A stretch of DNA of 64,000 nt, taken from JAOAGA01 sp964540515. GTDB taxonomy: Bacteria; CALINM01. Under the pieces are notes generated by a model, which did no database searches, was not told where the DNA came from, and was given only the letters and a program-made list of their open reading frames with translations. Below are positions 17,321 through 26,370 of the stretch, piece after piece (position 1 is the first letter of the stretch; the number at the start of each line of letters is the position of its first letter). The stretch lies in contig CAZIMS010000002.1 of assembly GCA_964540515.1 (NCBI GenBank), positions 1 to 64,000 of the forward strand, in the 5' to 3' direction. Position numbers and translations under genes: made by a program.

Positions 17321-18258
17321 AGCATCTTCTTTTTAATCATAAGACCGTATGGTCTCCATATCATAATGATGATTAGGATTATAGGGATTATTACCCACCT
17401 AAGCTCTAATATATTAGGTGGTAGTAGTATTCTTAATCCTTCTATAATTAAAACCCAAAAAAAACCAGCTATAATTGTGCCAGCTATACTTCCCATACCC
17501 CCAACTATAACTATAACAAGAAAGTCCACCGATTTTAGAAAATCAAAATTTGATGGGTGTAAAAAAGTATATAAATGGGCATACATAGCACCTGCTGAGC
17601 CCGCTAGAAAACAGCCAAAGACAAAGGCTAATAGTTTCATATTTGCTATGTTAATTCCAATGGAAGAAGAAGCAATCTCATCATCTCTCACTGTCCTCCA
17701 GAAGAGTCCGTGTCTTGAATAGATAATATTTTTTGAAACTAAGATTAAGAAGAGGGAGACAAAAAATACTATCTCTAAGCTTGATAGATTGTTAATACCT
17801 ACAAAGCCTCTTGACCCTCCGAGGGTCTCAATAAACCTGTCTGAGTTATCGAGAATATTTCTAATTAAAATACCTAACCCTAAAGTTGCAATAGCAAGAA
17901 AATCGTCTCTAAACCTTAATATTGGTATCCCAATCAAGTAGGCTACTAAGGCAGAAAAGAAACCGCTTAAAAAAATTACAATAACAAATAAAAGTGCTGA
18001 CTCAATAGAAAAAGTCTTAGTTATATAGGCAGAAAAGTAAGCTCCCAACCCATAAAAGCCTGCATGTCCTAAAGAAAATTGCCCGGTAAATCCATATATG
18101 ATATTAAGCCCCAGTGAGGAGAGAATTATAATTATAGTATAGAGTATAACCTGCTCTACATATTCAGAGAAAAAGTCAGTTATGAAAAAAAGCTTTAAGA
18201 TGACAAAAAGGATTATAGAGAAGGCTAACTCTTTTCTAATCTCTAAAAAAAACCTCAT
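17317..18258 (-). CDS. livM: Branched-chain amino-acid ABC transporter permease LivM
   Basis: A 313-residue polytopic protein with about eight to ten hydrophobic segments and the LivM signature GFTGQFSLGHAGFYGLGAY near residues 55-73. Further motifs are RDDFLAIATLGLGILIRN, TVRDDEIASSSIGINIANMKLLAF (the EAA-like coupling loop) and GGMGSIAGTIIAG. It forms the channel with LivH in the inner membrane. The start overlaps the livH stop by 4 bp, typical of tight stoichiometric coupling. Confidence 0.93.
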   Translation of the reverse strand: MRFFLEIRKELAFSIILFVILKLFFITDFFSEYVEQVILYTIIIILSSLGLNIIYGFTGQFSLGHAGFYGLGAYFSAYITKTFSIESALLFVIVIFLSGFFSALVAYLIGIPILRFRDDFLAIATLGLGILIRNILDNSDRFIETLGGSRGFVGINNLSSLEIVFFVSLFLILVSKNIIYSRHGLFWRTVRDDEIASSSIGINIANMKLLAFVFGCFLAGSAGAMYAHLYTFLHPSNFDFLKSVDFLVIVIVGGMGSIAGTIIAGFFWVLIIEGLRILLPPNILELRWVIIPIILIIIMIWRPYGLMIKKKML

Positions 18259-19151
18259 ACCTTCTCTATCCTTTTGCCGAAGATACCATTAGGTCTAAAT
18301 AACAGGAAAATGAATAAGATGATAAATATTACCCCATCTCTTAAAGTGGAAGAAAGAAAGGCAGAGACAAATACCTCTGATATGCCAATGATAAATCCAC
18401 CTAAAACAGCTCCATGGATAATACCAATTCCACCTAAAACAGCTGCAATGAAGGATTTTATACCAGGCATTATCCCCATAAAGACATTTATCTGTGGATA
18501 GGCTATTGCATAGAGTATACCACCTAGCCCTGCTAAAGCACCACCCAACATAAAGGTAAAGGATATTATCTTTTCTGTGTCTATCCCCACAAGCCTTGCC
18601 ATCTCTGCATCAAGAGCTAAAGCTCTCATTGCCTTTCCTTGCCTTGTTTTATATATTAACAGATATAGAAATGTTAGACTTAATAAGGTGGTGATAAAAA
18701 TAAGGATGTGTATATTTGTTACAACAAAGAGGTTGAGGTCATAGCTTTCTATCTCAAAGGGCCTGGGAAAGGCGATATAATCTGGGCTAAAAAGCATTTT
18801 TAAGCTGAAGAAGTATTCGATAAATAGTGATACACCTACTGCGGTAATCAAAAGAGAGATATTTGGAGCGTTCTTTTTTCTGAGAGGACGATAGGCAATC
18901 TTCTCTATAGTAAAAGCGGTGAGGGCGGTTCCTATCATAGCTAATAAAAAAACGAGATATATTGGCAAGCTCAACTTAGAGATCAAGTAATATCCAAAAA
19001 AGGCACCCAACATAAAAACATCACCATGGGCAAAGTTTATCATTCTCAATATACCGTAAACCATTGTATAGCCCAAGGCAATGAGGGCATAAACTGCCCC
19101 CAGTTGGATGCCATTAATCAGCTGCTGCAATATATAACTAATTAGCTCCAT
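18255..19151 (-). CDS. livH: Branched-chain amino-acid ABC transporter permease LivH
   Basis: A 298-residue membrane permease with the LivH signature NGIQLGAVYALIALGYTMVYGILRMINFAHGD at its N-terminus. It also has RALALDAEMARLVGIDTEKIISFTF and AAVLGGIGIIHGAVLGG. About eight transmembrane segments are evident. The ATG at 19151 follows a four-codon mini-frame (19155-19169, M-E-K-L-stop) that has its own good ribosome-binding site. The real livH ATG lacks one at normal distance, so initiation may depend on ribosomes terminating at the mini-frame. It is the first permease gene after the binding-protein gene. Confidence 0.93.
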   Translation of the reverse strand: MELISYILQQLINGIQLGAVYALIALGYTMVYGILRMINFAHGDVFMLGAFFGYYLISKLSLPIYLVFLLAMIGTALTAFTIEKIAYRPLRKKNAPNISLLITAVGVSLFIEYFFSLKMLFSPDYIAFPRPFEIESYDLNLFVVTNIHILIFITTLLSLTFLYLLIYKTRQGKAMRALALDAEMARLVGIDTEKIISFTFMLGGALAGLGGILYAIAYPQINVFMGIMPGIKSFIAAVLGGIGIIHGAVLGGFIIGISEVFVSAFLSSTLRDGVIFIILFIFLLFRPNGIFGKRIEKV

Positions 19152-19154
19152 TGT

Positions 19155-19169
19155 TTACAATTTTTCCAT
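19155..19169 (-). other. Four-codon mini-ORF upstream of livH
   Basis: ATG-GAA-AAA-TTG-TAA is preceded by AAAGGGAAG at Shine-Dalgarno distance and ends three bases before the livH ATG. It may serve as a landing site for re-initiation at livH, which lacks a well-spaced ribosome-binding site of its own. Confidence 0.35.
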
Positions 19170-19191
19170 AGCTTCCCTTTAGAACTTTTAA

Positions 19192-20307
19192 TTAAGGATT
19201 AACAGTTGTTACGTATTTTGCTCCAGTTTCTTCCATTTTTAAGATAACAACTGATTTTTGTGCATCTCCGTTTTTATCAAAGCTAATATTACCTGTAACA
19301 GCTTTAAAATTTTTCAAATTGTTTAAAGCTTTTACAACTTCATCAGGATTTGCTGTTTTTGCCTGCTCAAGGGCAGCAAGATAAATTTTTACAGCATCAT
19401 AAGCCAAAACTCCAAGGGCATCTGGCACGGCATTATATTTTTCTTTGTATTTTTTTAGGAATGCTTCAGATATAGGGTCTTTTCTATCAGGAGAGTAGTG
19501 ATTTGTAAAGTATCCGCCAACGATTGCCTTGCCTGCTATTTTTATAAGTTCAGGAGAATCCCATCCGTCACCACCTATTAATGTTGATTTTACCCCTTTC
19601 TCTCTTAACTGTTTAGCTATTAACGCAACTTTATTGTAGTAATCAGGCAAAAAGATTACATCTGGCTTTTTAACAGCCACCTTTGTTATCAAGGCTGAAA
19701 AATCAACATCATCCTTTTGATAGGACTCAAAGGCAACAACCTGACCACCTTTAGAGAAATTATCTTTAAAAAACTCAGCAAGCCCCTTTGAGTAATCATT
19801 ACCTACATCATAAAAAACAGCTGCAGTTTTAGCTTTAAGCTCTTTTATGGCAAATTGAGCTGCTACCTTCCCCTGATAGGGATCTATAAAGCATGCTCTG
19901 AATATATAGGGCTTTCTTTTTCCATCAGATACAGTAACTTTGGGATTTGTAGCGGTACCTGTAATCATAGGAATCTTTTTTGAGTTGGCAATTTCTGACA
20001 CAGGTATTGAAACCTTTGATGTTAGAGGACCTATTATTGCTTTTACACCGTCCTGTGTAATTAATTTAAGAGCTGCGTTTGTCCCCTCGGTGGGATCGTT
20101 TTTGTCATCAGCAATAACGGGGACGATATTAAATTTTCCTGTCTTATTGTACTCTTCAATGGCAATCATAAAACTATTTTTGGAAGACTCGCCGAAGGTT
20201 TTTACGTCACCAGTCAAGGGTGTTATTAAGCCGATCTTAACAGTTTCTTTCCCATGGCTAAGGTTCACAAGCAATAAAACAAACAACAGAGAAAATAATT
20301 TTTTCAT
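19192..20307 (-). CDS. livK: Branched-chain amino-acid ABC transporter, periplasmic binding protein LivK/BraC
   Basis: A 371-residue exported protein. MKKLFSLLFVLLLVNLSHG is a clear signal peptide, and the mature protein begins near KETVKIGLITPLTG, the standard start of type I periplasmic binding proteins. The two-lobe fold is marked by IGPLTSKVSIPVSEIA, AVFYDVGNDYSKGLAEFFK and DALGVLAYDAVKIYLAALEQA. It captures leucine-type amino acids for LivHMGF. It is the first gene of the liv operon, with an AGGAGG ribosome-binding site and a sigma-70-type promoter about 75 bp upstream. High expression relative to the permease genes would be expected. Confidence 0.93.
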   Translation of the reverse strand: MKKLFSLLFVLLLVNLSHGKETVKIGLITPLTGDVKTFGESSKNSFMIAIEEYNKTGKFNIVPVIADDKNDPTEGTNAALKLITQDGVKAIIGPLTSKVSIPVSEIANSKKIPMITGTATNPKVTVSDGKRKPYIFRACFIDPYQGKVAAQFAIKELKAKTAAVFYDVGNDYSKGLAEFFKDNFSKGGQVVAFESYQKDDVDFSALITKVAVKKPDVIFLPDYYNKVALIAKQLREKGVKSTLIGGDGWDSPELIKIAGKAIVGGYFTNHYSPDRKDPISEAFLKKYKEKYNAVPDALGVLAYDAVKIYLAALEQAKTANPDEVVKALNNLKNFKAVTGNISFDKNGDAQKSVVILKMEETGAKYVTTVNP

Positions 20308-20389
20308 CTTTCGTCCTCCTTATTTTTTTTGTTTTTAAATAAAAAAACATTATTTGAAAAAACTAAATAGACATTACGGGAATGATAAT

Positions 20390-20418
20390 ATGTTATTGTG
20401 ATTTGAATTATTTGTCAA
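20390..20418 (-). promoter_or_regulatory. Sigma-70-type promoter of the liv operon
   Basis: On the minus strand, TTGACA (20418-20413) is followed by a 17-bp spacer and TAACAT (20395-20390). The predicted start is near 20383, giving a leader of about 75 nt before livK. The same TAACAT -10 variant with 17-bp spacing occurs in the panB leader promoter. Confidence 0.6.
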
Positions 20419-20426
20419 TTTGAAAG

Positions 20427-20498
20427 AGCGGGCGACGGGATTCGAACCCGCGACACCAAGCTTGGGAAGCTTGTACTCTACCCCTGAGCTACGCCCGC
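20427..20498 (-). tRNA. tRNA-Gly, anticodon CCC
   Basis: The minus strand folds into a 72-nt cloverleaf. The acceptor stem is GCGGGCG/CGCCCGC with discriminator U. The D arm contains GCTCAGGGGTAGAGT, the anticodon stem CAAGC/GCTTG encloses loop TTCCCAA (anticodon CCC), and the T arm contains GGTTCGAATCCC. The 3' CCA is not encoded. It reads GGG codons and sits between the liv promoter and hcp. Confidence 0.95.
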
Positions 20499-20584
20499 AA
20501 GAATGAAAAAATTTTATAGCAACTCCTTATAAAAAGTCAAATTTTAAATAAGTGTCCTTAAGGTTTTTTATAAATTTTAAATTT

Positions 20585-20626
20585 TTGACTATAGTCAATG
20601 TTTATGGTTAGTTTTTGCTTTATGCT
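20585..20626 (+). promoter_or_regulatory. FNR/HcpR-type operator and promoter of hcp
   Basis: A perfect 14-bp palindrome TTGACTATAGTCAA lies at 20585-20598, with the half-site arrangement TTGAC-N4-GTCAA of CRP/FNR-family sites. A -10-like TATGCT at 20621-20626 predicts a start near 20633. This places the palindrome centre at about -41.5, the class II activator position. No good independent -35 is seen. Confidence 0.6.
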
Positions 20627-20653
20627 GTAATTAAAAAAAAGGAGGAAAGAAAT

Positions 20654-21943
20654 ATGTTTTGCTATCAATGTGAACAAACAGCTCATGGAACAGGATGTAC
20701 CCAGATTGGTGTATGTGGTAAGGATCAAGATATTAATTCTTTGCAAGATGTCTTGATCTTTGGTTTGAAAGGTGTAGCTGCCTATGCTTATCATGCAAAG
20801 GAGTTAGGCTACAGAGATGAAGAGGTAGATGATTTTCTAAAAGAGGGGTTATTTAAGACATTAACAAATGTTAGTTTTGATCTTAATGACCATTTAGAAT
20901 CGGTTTTAAAGTGTGGGATGATTAACTTTAAAGTAATGGAGCTATTAGACAAAGCCCATATCGAAAAGTTTGGTAACCCTACTCCAGTTGAAGTAGATAC
21001 GGGAACAAAAGAAGGGTATGCGATTGTTGTTACAGGACATGATCTTCTCGATCTATATGAGTTGCTGAAGCAGACTGAGGGGAAAAATATTTATGTATAT
21101 ACTCATGGCGAGATGCTACCTGCTCACTCTTATCCAGAGTTGAGAAAGTTTAAACATTTAATAGGCAACTATGGTGGAGCCTGGCAAGAACAAAAAAGAG
21201 AGTTTGATGAGTTCTCTGGTACTATCCTTGCGACTACAAACTGTGTATTAATCCCAAAGGAAAGCTATAAAGATAGATTATTTACCTGTGGCATTGCCTC
21301 AGTTCCTGGTGCATTTCATATTAAGAATAGGGATTTCACTCCTTTAATTGAAAAAACTCTAAAAACTAAACCCTTAAAAGCAAAGGAAGGGAAAAAGATA
21401 ACCACTGGATTTCATCATAACTTTTTGTTGAGTATCGCAGATAAGATAGTAAATGCTGTTAAGTCAGGTAAAATTAAGCGTTTTTACCTTATAGGTGGCT
21501 GCGATGGAGCAAGACCTGGGAGAAATTACTATACTGAGTTTGCTGAGCTTGTCCCACAAGACTCAGTTATATTGACTCTTGCCTGTGGTAAGTATCGTTT
21601 TAATAAACTTGACTTTGGGGATATAGATGGTATTCCAAGACTTATTGATATAGGGCAGTGTAATAATGCCTACAGCGCTATTCAGGTGGCTGTTGCCTTA
21701 TCAAAGGTCTTTCATTGTGATGTTAATGATTTGCCTCTTAGCATAATACTTTCATGGTTTGAGCAGAAGGCAGTGGCAATTTTATTAACACTACTTGCCC
21801 TTGACATAAAGGGTATTAGGATAGGACCATCTCTACCAGCCTTTGTTACTCCCAACGTGCTTAATGTTTTGGTGGATAAGTTTGGCTTGAAAGCTATCTC
21901 TAATCCTAAAGATGATCTCAATGCTATCTTAGCTGAAAAATAA
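20654..21943 (+). CDS. hcp: Hybrid cluster protein (hydroxylamine/NO reductase), short class III form
   Basis: From ATG 20654, behind a perfect GGAGG at 20641-20645, this is a 429-residue protein. The N-terminal MFCYQCEQTAHGTGC...C (CX2CX8CX5C) binds the cubane cluster. Hybrid-cluster ligands are recognisable in GHDLLDL (His), THGEMLPAH (Glu), TTNCVLI, LACGKYRFN, IGQCNNAY and FEQKA (Glu-x-Lys). The length is about 110-120 residues below the 540-550 of class I/II enzymes, as in class III Hcp of thermophiles that lack the helical insertion. Hcp reduces NO to N2O at low levels and protects against nitrosative stress during nitrate/nitrite respiration. It forms an apparent unit with the downstream PCP_red/CGGC gene. 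Confidence 0.95.
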   Translation: MFCYQCEQTAHGTGCTQIGVCGKDQDINSLQDVLIFGLKGVAAYAYHAKELGYRDEEVDDFLKEGLFKTLTNVSFDLNDHLESVLKCGMINFKVMELLDKAHIEKFGNPTPVEVDTGTKEGYAIVVTGHDLLDLYELLKQTEGKNIYVYTHGEMLPAHSYPELRKFKHLIGNYGGAWQEQKREFDEFSGTILATTNCVLIPKESYKDRLFTCGIASVPGAFHIKNRDFTPLIEKTLKTKPLKAKEGKKITTGFHHNFLLSIADKIVNAVKSGKIKRFYLIGGCDGARPGRNYYTEFAELVPQDSVILTLACGKYRFNKLDFGDIDGIPRLIDIGQCNNAYSAIQVAVALSKVFHCDVNDLPLSIILSWFEQKAVAILLTLLALDIKGIRIGPSLPAFVTPNVLNVLVDKFGLKAISNPKDDLNAILAEK

Positions 21944-21980
21944 AGCTGTCCTACAAAATTAGTAACAGGAGTTTATTAAT

Positions 21981-22487
21981 ATGAAATGGTACGATAATGC
22001 CCAGAAAGAGCTTGAAAAGATACCCTTCTTTGTAAGAAAGATGGCAAAAAAAGCTATTGAGGAGCTGGCAAAAGGGGAAGGGAAGGATTATGTGGATATG
22101 GATGTTGTAATAAGGGCTAAGGAAAAGTACTTAGGAAGTTCTACAAAGAAAGATGATACAATAAACATTGCTATAGTTAGGTGTAATATAGTCTCAGAAA
22201 CCTGTCCAGGTGTTGGTTGTCTCAAGGCATTAAATGATAAGAGAGTTCATTTTGAGAGATATAAAGGCAAAAAAGTTGAGCTTATAGGTTTCTTTACCTG
22301 TGGTGGTTGTTCAGGTAGAAGGGTTCATAGACTTATTGAGAAGCTTAAAAACTATGATTTACATGTTGTCCATTTAGCCTCTTGTATGCTCTTTGAAGGG
22401 GATTATCCTAAATGCCCCTTCAAAGAGCTAATTAAAAAAGATATTGAGAACCAGAATATAGAAGTTATTGAGGGAACCCATCATTAG
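21981..22487 (+). CDS. PCP_red/CGGC-domain fusion protein, putative redox or metal-binding partner of Hcp
   Basis: This 168-residue protein joins two small domains. Residues 1-55 (KWYDNAQKELEKIPFFVRKMAKKAIEELA...YVDMDVVIRAKE) match the C-terminal helical domain of protochlorophyllide reductase subunits (PCP_red), which also occurs attached to Fe-S proteins. The remainder is a CGGC domain with VRCNIVSETCPGVGC, GFFTCGGCSGRR and LASCM...CPF. The many cysteines suggest metal or Fe-S binding or thiol redox chemistry. Function is unknown. It follows hcp with no terminator and is likely co-regulated. Its last codons overlap the convergent hemL stop by 4 bp. Confidence 0.75.
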   Translation: MKWYDNAQKELEKIPFFVRKMAKKAIEELAKGEGKDYVDMDVVIRAKEKYLGSSTKKDDTINIAIVRCNIVSETCPGVGCLKALNDKRVHFERYKGKKVELIGFFTCGGCSGRRVHRLIEKLKNYDLHVVHLASCMLFEGDYPKCPFKELIKKDIENQNIEVIEGTHH

Positions 22488-23758
22488 GGCATAAATTTTT
22501 TCATTGCCTCCAGAGTAATCTCCATCTCTTTATCGGAATGGGCAAAAGATACAAAGGCTGCCTCAAACTGAGAGGGTGGGAAGAAGACATTATTGTTCAG
22601 CAATGTTTTAAAAAATTTCGCAAAAAGTTTTGTGTCAGAACTTTTGGCAGAGGCCCAATCAAAAACCTCTTTGTCAGTAAAAAAGATAGTAAACATTGAG
22701 CCAAAACGATTGATGGTTACTGCTGTCTTTTTAGATAGTATATCATAGGCATGGCTACACAATGTTTCAGTATATTTATCTATCTTATGGTAAATCTTTT
22801 TATCCTTTAATATTTTTAGGGTTGCTATACCTGCTGCCATAGCGAGAGGATTTCCTGATAGCGTACCAGCCTGATAGACAGGCCCTTCTGGGGCTATAAG
22901 AGACATAATCTTTTTCTTGCCTCCGTAAGCGCCTACGGGTAACCCCCCACCTATAACTTTGCCAAAGCAGGTTAAATCTGGTTCAATACCAAAAATCTCT
23001 TGAGCACCTCCAAAGGCAAGTCTAAAACCTGTCATAACCTCATCAAAGATTAGCAGTGCCCCATGTTTTTTTATGAGATCTTTAAGTTTCTTTAAAAAAT
23101 CGTCTTTTGGTATTAAAACGCCCATGTTTCCTACTACAGGTTCTAAAATTACACAGGCTATATCATCAGGGTTTTCTTTAAATAATTTTTCTACACTCTC
23201 AATATTATTAAACTCAGCGACTAAAGTGTTTTTCGCATAATCATCTGGTACTCCTGGGGAGTCTGGTATGCCAAAAGTGGCAGCTCCTGATCCAGCCTTA
23301 ACCAAAAGTCCGTCAGAGTGTCCATGGTAACAACCATTAAACTTGATAATTTTGTTTCTTTTAGTAAAGGCTCTTGCAAGCCTAATAGCACTCATTGTGG
23401 CTTCGGTGCCTGAGTTAACAAATCTAACCATCTCCATAGAAGGAAATGCCTCCATCACTAGCTCTGCAAGGATAACCTCTCTCTCTGATGAAGTCCCAAA
23501 GCTTGTTCCTTCATTAAGTGCTTCATTGATGGCATTAAAAACTTCAGGATGGTTATGTCCTAATATCATTGGCCCCCAAGACCCTACATAGTCCACATAA
23601 AAATTATCATCTACATCATACAGATAGGCACCCATTGCCCTTTTGGTAAAAAGCGGTGTTTCACCAACTGCTTTAAAGGCTCTTACGGGGCTATCTACTC
23701 CACCAGGCAAGATTTTCTTTGCCCTTTCAAACAAGTCTGATGTCTTTAGTCTAATCAT
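22484..23758 (-). CDS. hemL: Glutamate-1-semialdehyde 2,1-aminomutase
   Basis: A 424-residue PLP enzyme converting glutamate-1-semialdehyde to 5-aminolevulinate in the C5 heme pathway, relevant in a region rich in cytochromes. Family features are SDLFERAKKILPGGVDSPVRAF at the N-terminus, VNSGTEATMSAIRLARA, KFNGCYHGHSDGLLVKAGSG, LIFDEVMTGFR, and the cofactor lysine in CFGKVIGGGLPVGAYGG. I chose ATG 23758; the in-frame ATG at 23770 would put the GGAGG ribosome-binding site inside the coding sequence. It ends convergently with the CGGC gene with a 4-bp overlap. Confidence 0.96.
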   Translation of the reverse strand: MIRLKTSDLFERAKKILPGGVDSPVRAFKAVGETPLFTKRAMGAYLYDVDDNFYVDYVGSWGPMILGHNHPEVFNAINEALNEGTSFGTSSEREVILAELVMEAFPSMEMVRFVNSGTEATMSAIRLARAFTKRNKIIKFNGCYHGHSDGLLVKAGSGAATFGIPDSPGVPDDYAKNTLVAEFNNIESVEKLFKENPDDIACVILEPVVGNMGVLIPKDDFLKKLKDLIKKHGALLIFDEVMTGFRLAFGGAQEIFGIEPDLTCFGKVIGGGLPVGAYGGKKKIMSLIAPEGPVYQAGTLSGNPLAMAAGIATLKILKDKKIYHKIDKYTETLCSHAYDILSKKTAVTINRFGSMFTIFFTDKEVFDWASAKSSDTKLFAKFFKTLLNNNVFFPPSQFEAAFVSFAHSDKEMEITLEAMKKFMP

Positions 23759-23790
23759 AGAACCCTCCATTATATTTTTTATGCTTAAAT

Positions 23791-26370
23791 TTAAATTTGT
23801 TTCCCATCAAGAATTATGAAAAATGCCTTTTCTTCTAGGAAGTAGCCTCTAATATCTTTTGTAAAACTTGCTATATCAACGTTTCTAATCTCTTCTAAAA
23901 AGTTATTGAAATGAAAGGGGTTATCAAAAAAAATATGATTTTGTGTAAGGGTAGAAGCTATATCTGAACTTTTTTGCATTAACTGGGAATAGTTAAAGAT
24001 TATCTGATTCTTCGCCTTATTAAGCTCTTCTTCCGAAATACCATTAATAAATATATCATTAATCTCCTCCATTAACCCCTTTTTTGAGGTCTCAACTTTT
24101 TCTGGTGATGTACCTATATATAGATTGAACAAGGATACTTCGGGGAACTCAAAGATGAAGGATCCTACTGTATAGGCAAGACCTTTTTGGTCTCTTAGGT
24201 TAGTAAAGAGCCTTCCGCTTTGGTTTGATAAAATCTGGCTTAATAAATGAAATTTATGCCTTAAGTCAGATCTGATTCCAGGAATAATAAATCCCACCAT
24301 TATATGAGATTGATTGAAATTGGAGCTTAAAGTAACATTATTTATTTTTTTTGAAGGATAGATATTTATAGGTTTTTTCGGACCGACTTGGGTTAATGGC
24401 TCAAAATACTTATTCATTATATCTAAGTAGTTGTCTGGCAGATCTCCTGATAGGGCTATATGTATTTTGTCAGGCGAAAAGATATTAAAAAACATTCTTT
24501 TTACATCGTTCTCACTAAATCTATTTATAGTATCTTCAACTCCTTCAGTAGGATATGAAAAAATCGTATCTTTAAAGACCTCTGAAAAGTATAGTTCTCT
24601 TAAAACATTTGTTGGTCTCTCTTTCTTTCTTTTGATCTCTTCAAGTATTAGCTTTCGAACCTTCTCTATCTCTGCTTTTGGAGGATTAAAGTTTGTAATT
24701 ATATCAGCTATTAATGCAACTGCTTTCTCAAAGTCTTCTTTTAAAAACTGTCCATTTATCCCTGTGAGATTTTTTGTGGAGTAGGCGCCTAATTTACCAC
24801 CTATGGATTCTATCTCTTCAAGGATGTCTTTATAGGTTTTATTATTCGTACCCCTCAATGCTGCAGAGGCTACGAAATATGATAAACCAGCCTCGTCTAT
24901 CTCTTCCATTCTTGAACCAGCTAAACTTGATAGATTTATCGAAAAGGTATTACTGTTATCTTTTTTGTAGTAAGAAAGTCTAATCCCATTTTTTAACTGA
25001 ATAGTATTTTTTACCTCTCTTGAGATATAGGCCTTATTTTTTTCTATTATTAACCTTGCCCTTTCTTTCAAGTCCTTTTCATCCACTTGGTTAGGAACAA
25101 GTAAAGACAAACTAAGCCTTTCTGGATGTAAGTATTTCTTTTTTGCCTTTTTGATATCCTCTTTAGATACTTTTTTAATTAGCTCAATATATTTTTTTGA
25201 GTATTCGGGGTCTTTAAAGTAAAAATAGGAATGGCCAATGTCTCTTGCTATATCTTCATATTTTTCTCTTGAAAAAAGATAGCTTGTCTCATAGTTTTTC
25301 AAAACTTTTTTAAGGTTGTTATCACTTATTGGGAGGTCTTCTTTAAATAAAAGATTTGTTATCTCTTCGATTACATTATCTGTGTTTTTACAGGAGAAGT
25401 TAGATTGTATAATAAAAAAACCAAGGTCCTTTGTTGATAATTGATAGCTGTATACATAATTGACTAACTGCTTTTTTTCTTTTAAAACTTCATTTAACAA
25501 GGAGGTTGAAGACTCACCGTATAAATAAGAGAGGACATCAATTTTTGGAATATCGTCGCTGTAAATATTTGGTGTAGGGAATCCTAGCATAAGATAGCAG
25601 GAGTTGACATTTTTTTTCTTTATGAATACTCCATAGTTATGATCTATCTTCTTTTCAGTGATAATTTCTGAATTAATCAAAGAAGATTTATTAATATTGA
25701 AGTATCTTCCAATAGCTTTAAGTACTTCATCTTTATTAATGTTTCCCACTACAACTAAGTAAGCCCTATCGTTTCTATAAAAGCTATTGTAGAATTGAGT
25801 AATGGCCTGTTTTTTAGATGTTTTTATTGTCTCTTCATAGCCTATTACAGGTCTTCTAGCAGGATGATCTTTAAGAGTGCTCTCGAAAAAAAACTTAAAG
25901 ATCTCTCTTTGGGGGTCGTCATAACTTCTTTTCATCTCCTCCAATATGACATCTTTCTCAGTTATAAAACTCTCCTCAGAAAACTCTGTAGCATAAAAAA
26001 TATCGCTCAATACCTTTATCCCTATCTCATAATAATTGCTTGGTATTGATAGGTAATATACAGTTCTGTCAAGGGTAGTGTAGGCATTAATATCACCACC
26101 TAAATCCTCAACTCTTTTTGCTATATCTTTACTTCTAAAGGTTAAATGTTCTAAAAAGTGGGCAAAACCTGCCTCTTCATCCTTTTCGTCAACACTTCCT
26201 GCAGAAACCCAAAGTTGTATTGATACTATTGGTGATGTTTTATCTTCCACTATTAATGTCTCAATCTCAGAGGATGACCTTTTAATGTATGATTGGGATA
26301 ATAAAGTTTTGGGGTAGATGAAAAATAGTATTAGCAATAAGCAGATTAATATTTTAGAGAAAGACCTCAT
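23791..26370 (-). CDS. Exported M16-family zinc metalloprotease, two-domain form
   Basis: This 859-residue protein carries an N-terminal signal peptide (MRSFSKILICLLLILFFIYP...LLSQ). The inverted zinc motif follows in AGFAHFLEHLTF (HxxEH near residues 70-74), with the distal Glu in EKDVILEEMKRS. Two further M16 halves follow, making the four-domain clamshell within one chain. The second half has AGLSYFVASAALRGT, where the zinc motif is lost, as is usual for the inactive half. It would cleave peptides in the periplasm. The ATG overlaps the stop of the polyprenyl synthase gene by 4 bp, and it precedes hemL after 32 bp. Family is certain, substrates unknown. Confidence 0.88.
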   Translation of the reverse strand: MRSFSKILICLLLILFFIYPKTLLSQSYIKRSSSEIETLIVEDKTSPIVSIQLWVSAGSVDEKDEEAGFAHFLEHLTFRSKDIAKRVEDLGGDINAYTTLDRTVYYLSIPSNYYEIGIKVLSDIFYATEFSEESFITEKDVILEEMKRSYDDPQREIFKFFFESTLKDHPARRPVIGYEETIKTSKKQAITQFYNSFYRNDRAYLVVVGNINKDEVLKAIGRYFNINKSSLINSEIITEKKIDHNYGVFIKKKNVNSCYLMLGFPTPNIYSDDIPKIDVLSYLYGESSTSLLNEVLKEKKQLVNYVYSYQLSTKDLGFFIIQSNFSCKNTDNVIEEITNLLFKEDLPISDNNLKKVLKNYETSYLFSREKYEDIARDIGHSYFYFKDPEYSKKYIELIKKVSKEDIKKAKKKYLHPERLSLSLLVPNQVDEKDLKERARLIIEKNKAYISREVKNTIQLKNGIRLSYYKKDNSNTFSINLSSLAGSRMEEIDEAGLSYFVASAALRGTNNKTYKDILEEIESIGGKLGAYSTKNLTGINGQFLKEDFEKAVALIADIITNFNPPKAEIEKVRKLILEEIKRKKERPTNVLRELYFSEVFKDTIFSYPTEGVEDTINRFSENDVKRMFFNIFSPDKIHIALSGDLPDNYLDIMNKYFEPLTQVGPKKPINIYPSKKINNVTLSSNFNQSHIMVGFIIPGIRSDLRHKFHLLSQILSNQSGRLFTNLRDQKGLAYTVGSFIFEFPEVSLFNLYIGTSPEKVETSKKGLMEEINDIFINGISEEELNKAKNQIIFNYSQLMQKSSDIASTLTQNHIFFDNPFHFNNFLEEIRNVDIASFTKDIRGYFLEEKAFFIILDGKQI

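Noticed and set aside
20558..20794. 78-codon minus-strand frame overlapping hcp
   Set aside because: It runs antisense across the hcp start and operator. Composition is poor and it has no ribosome-binding site or recognised motif.
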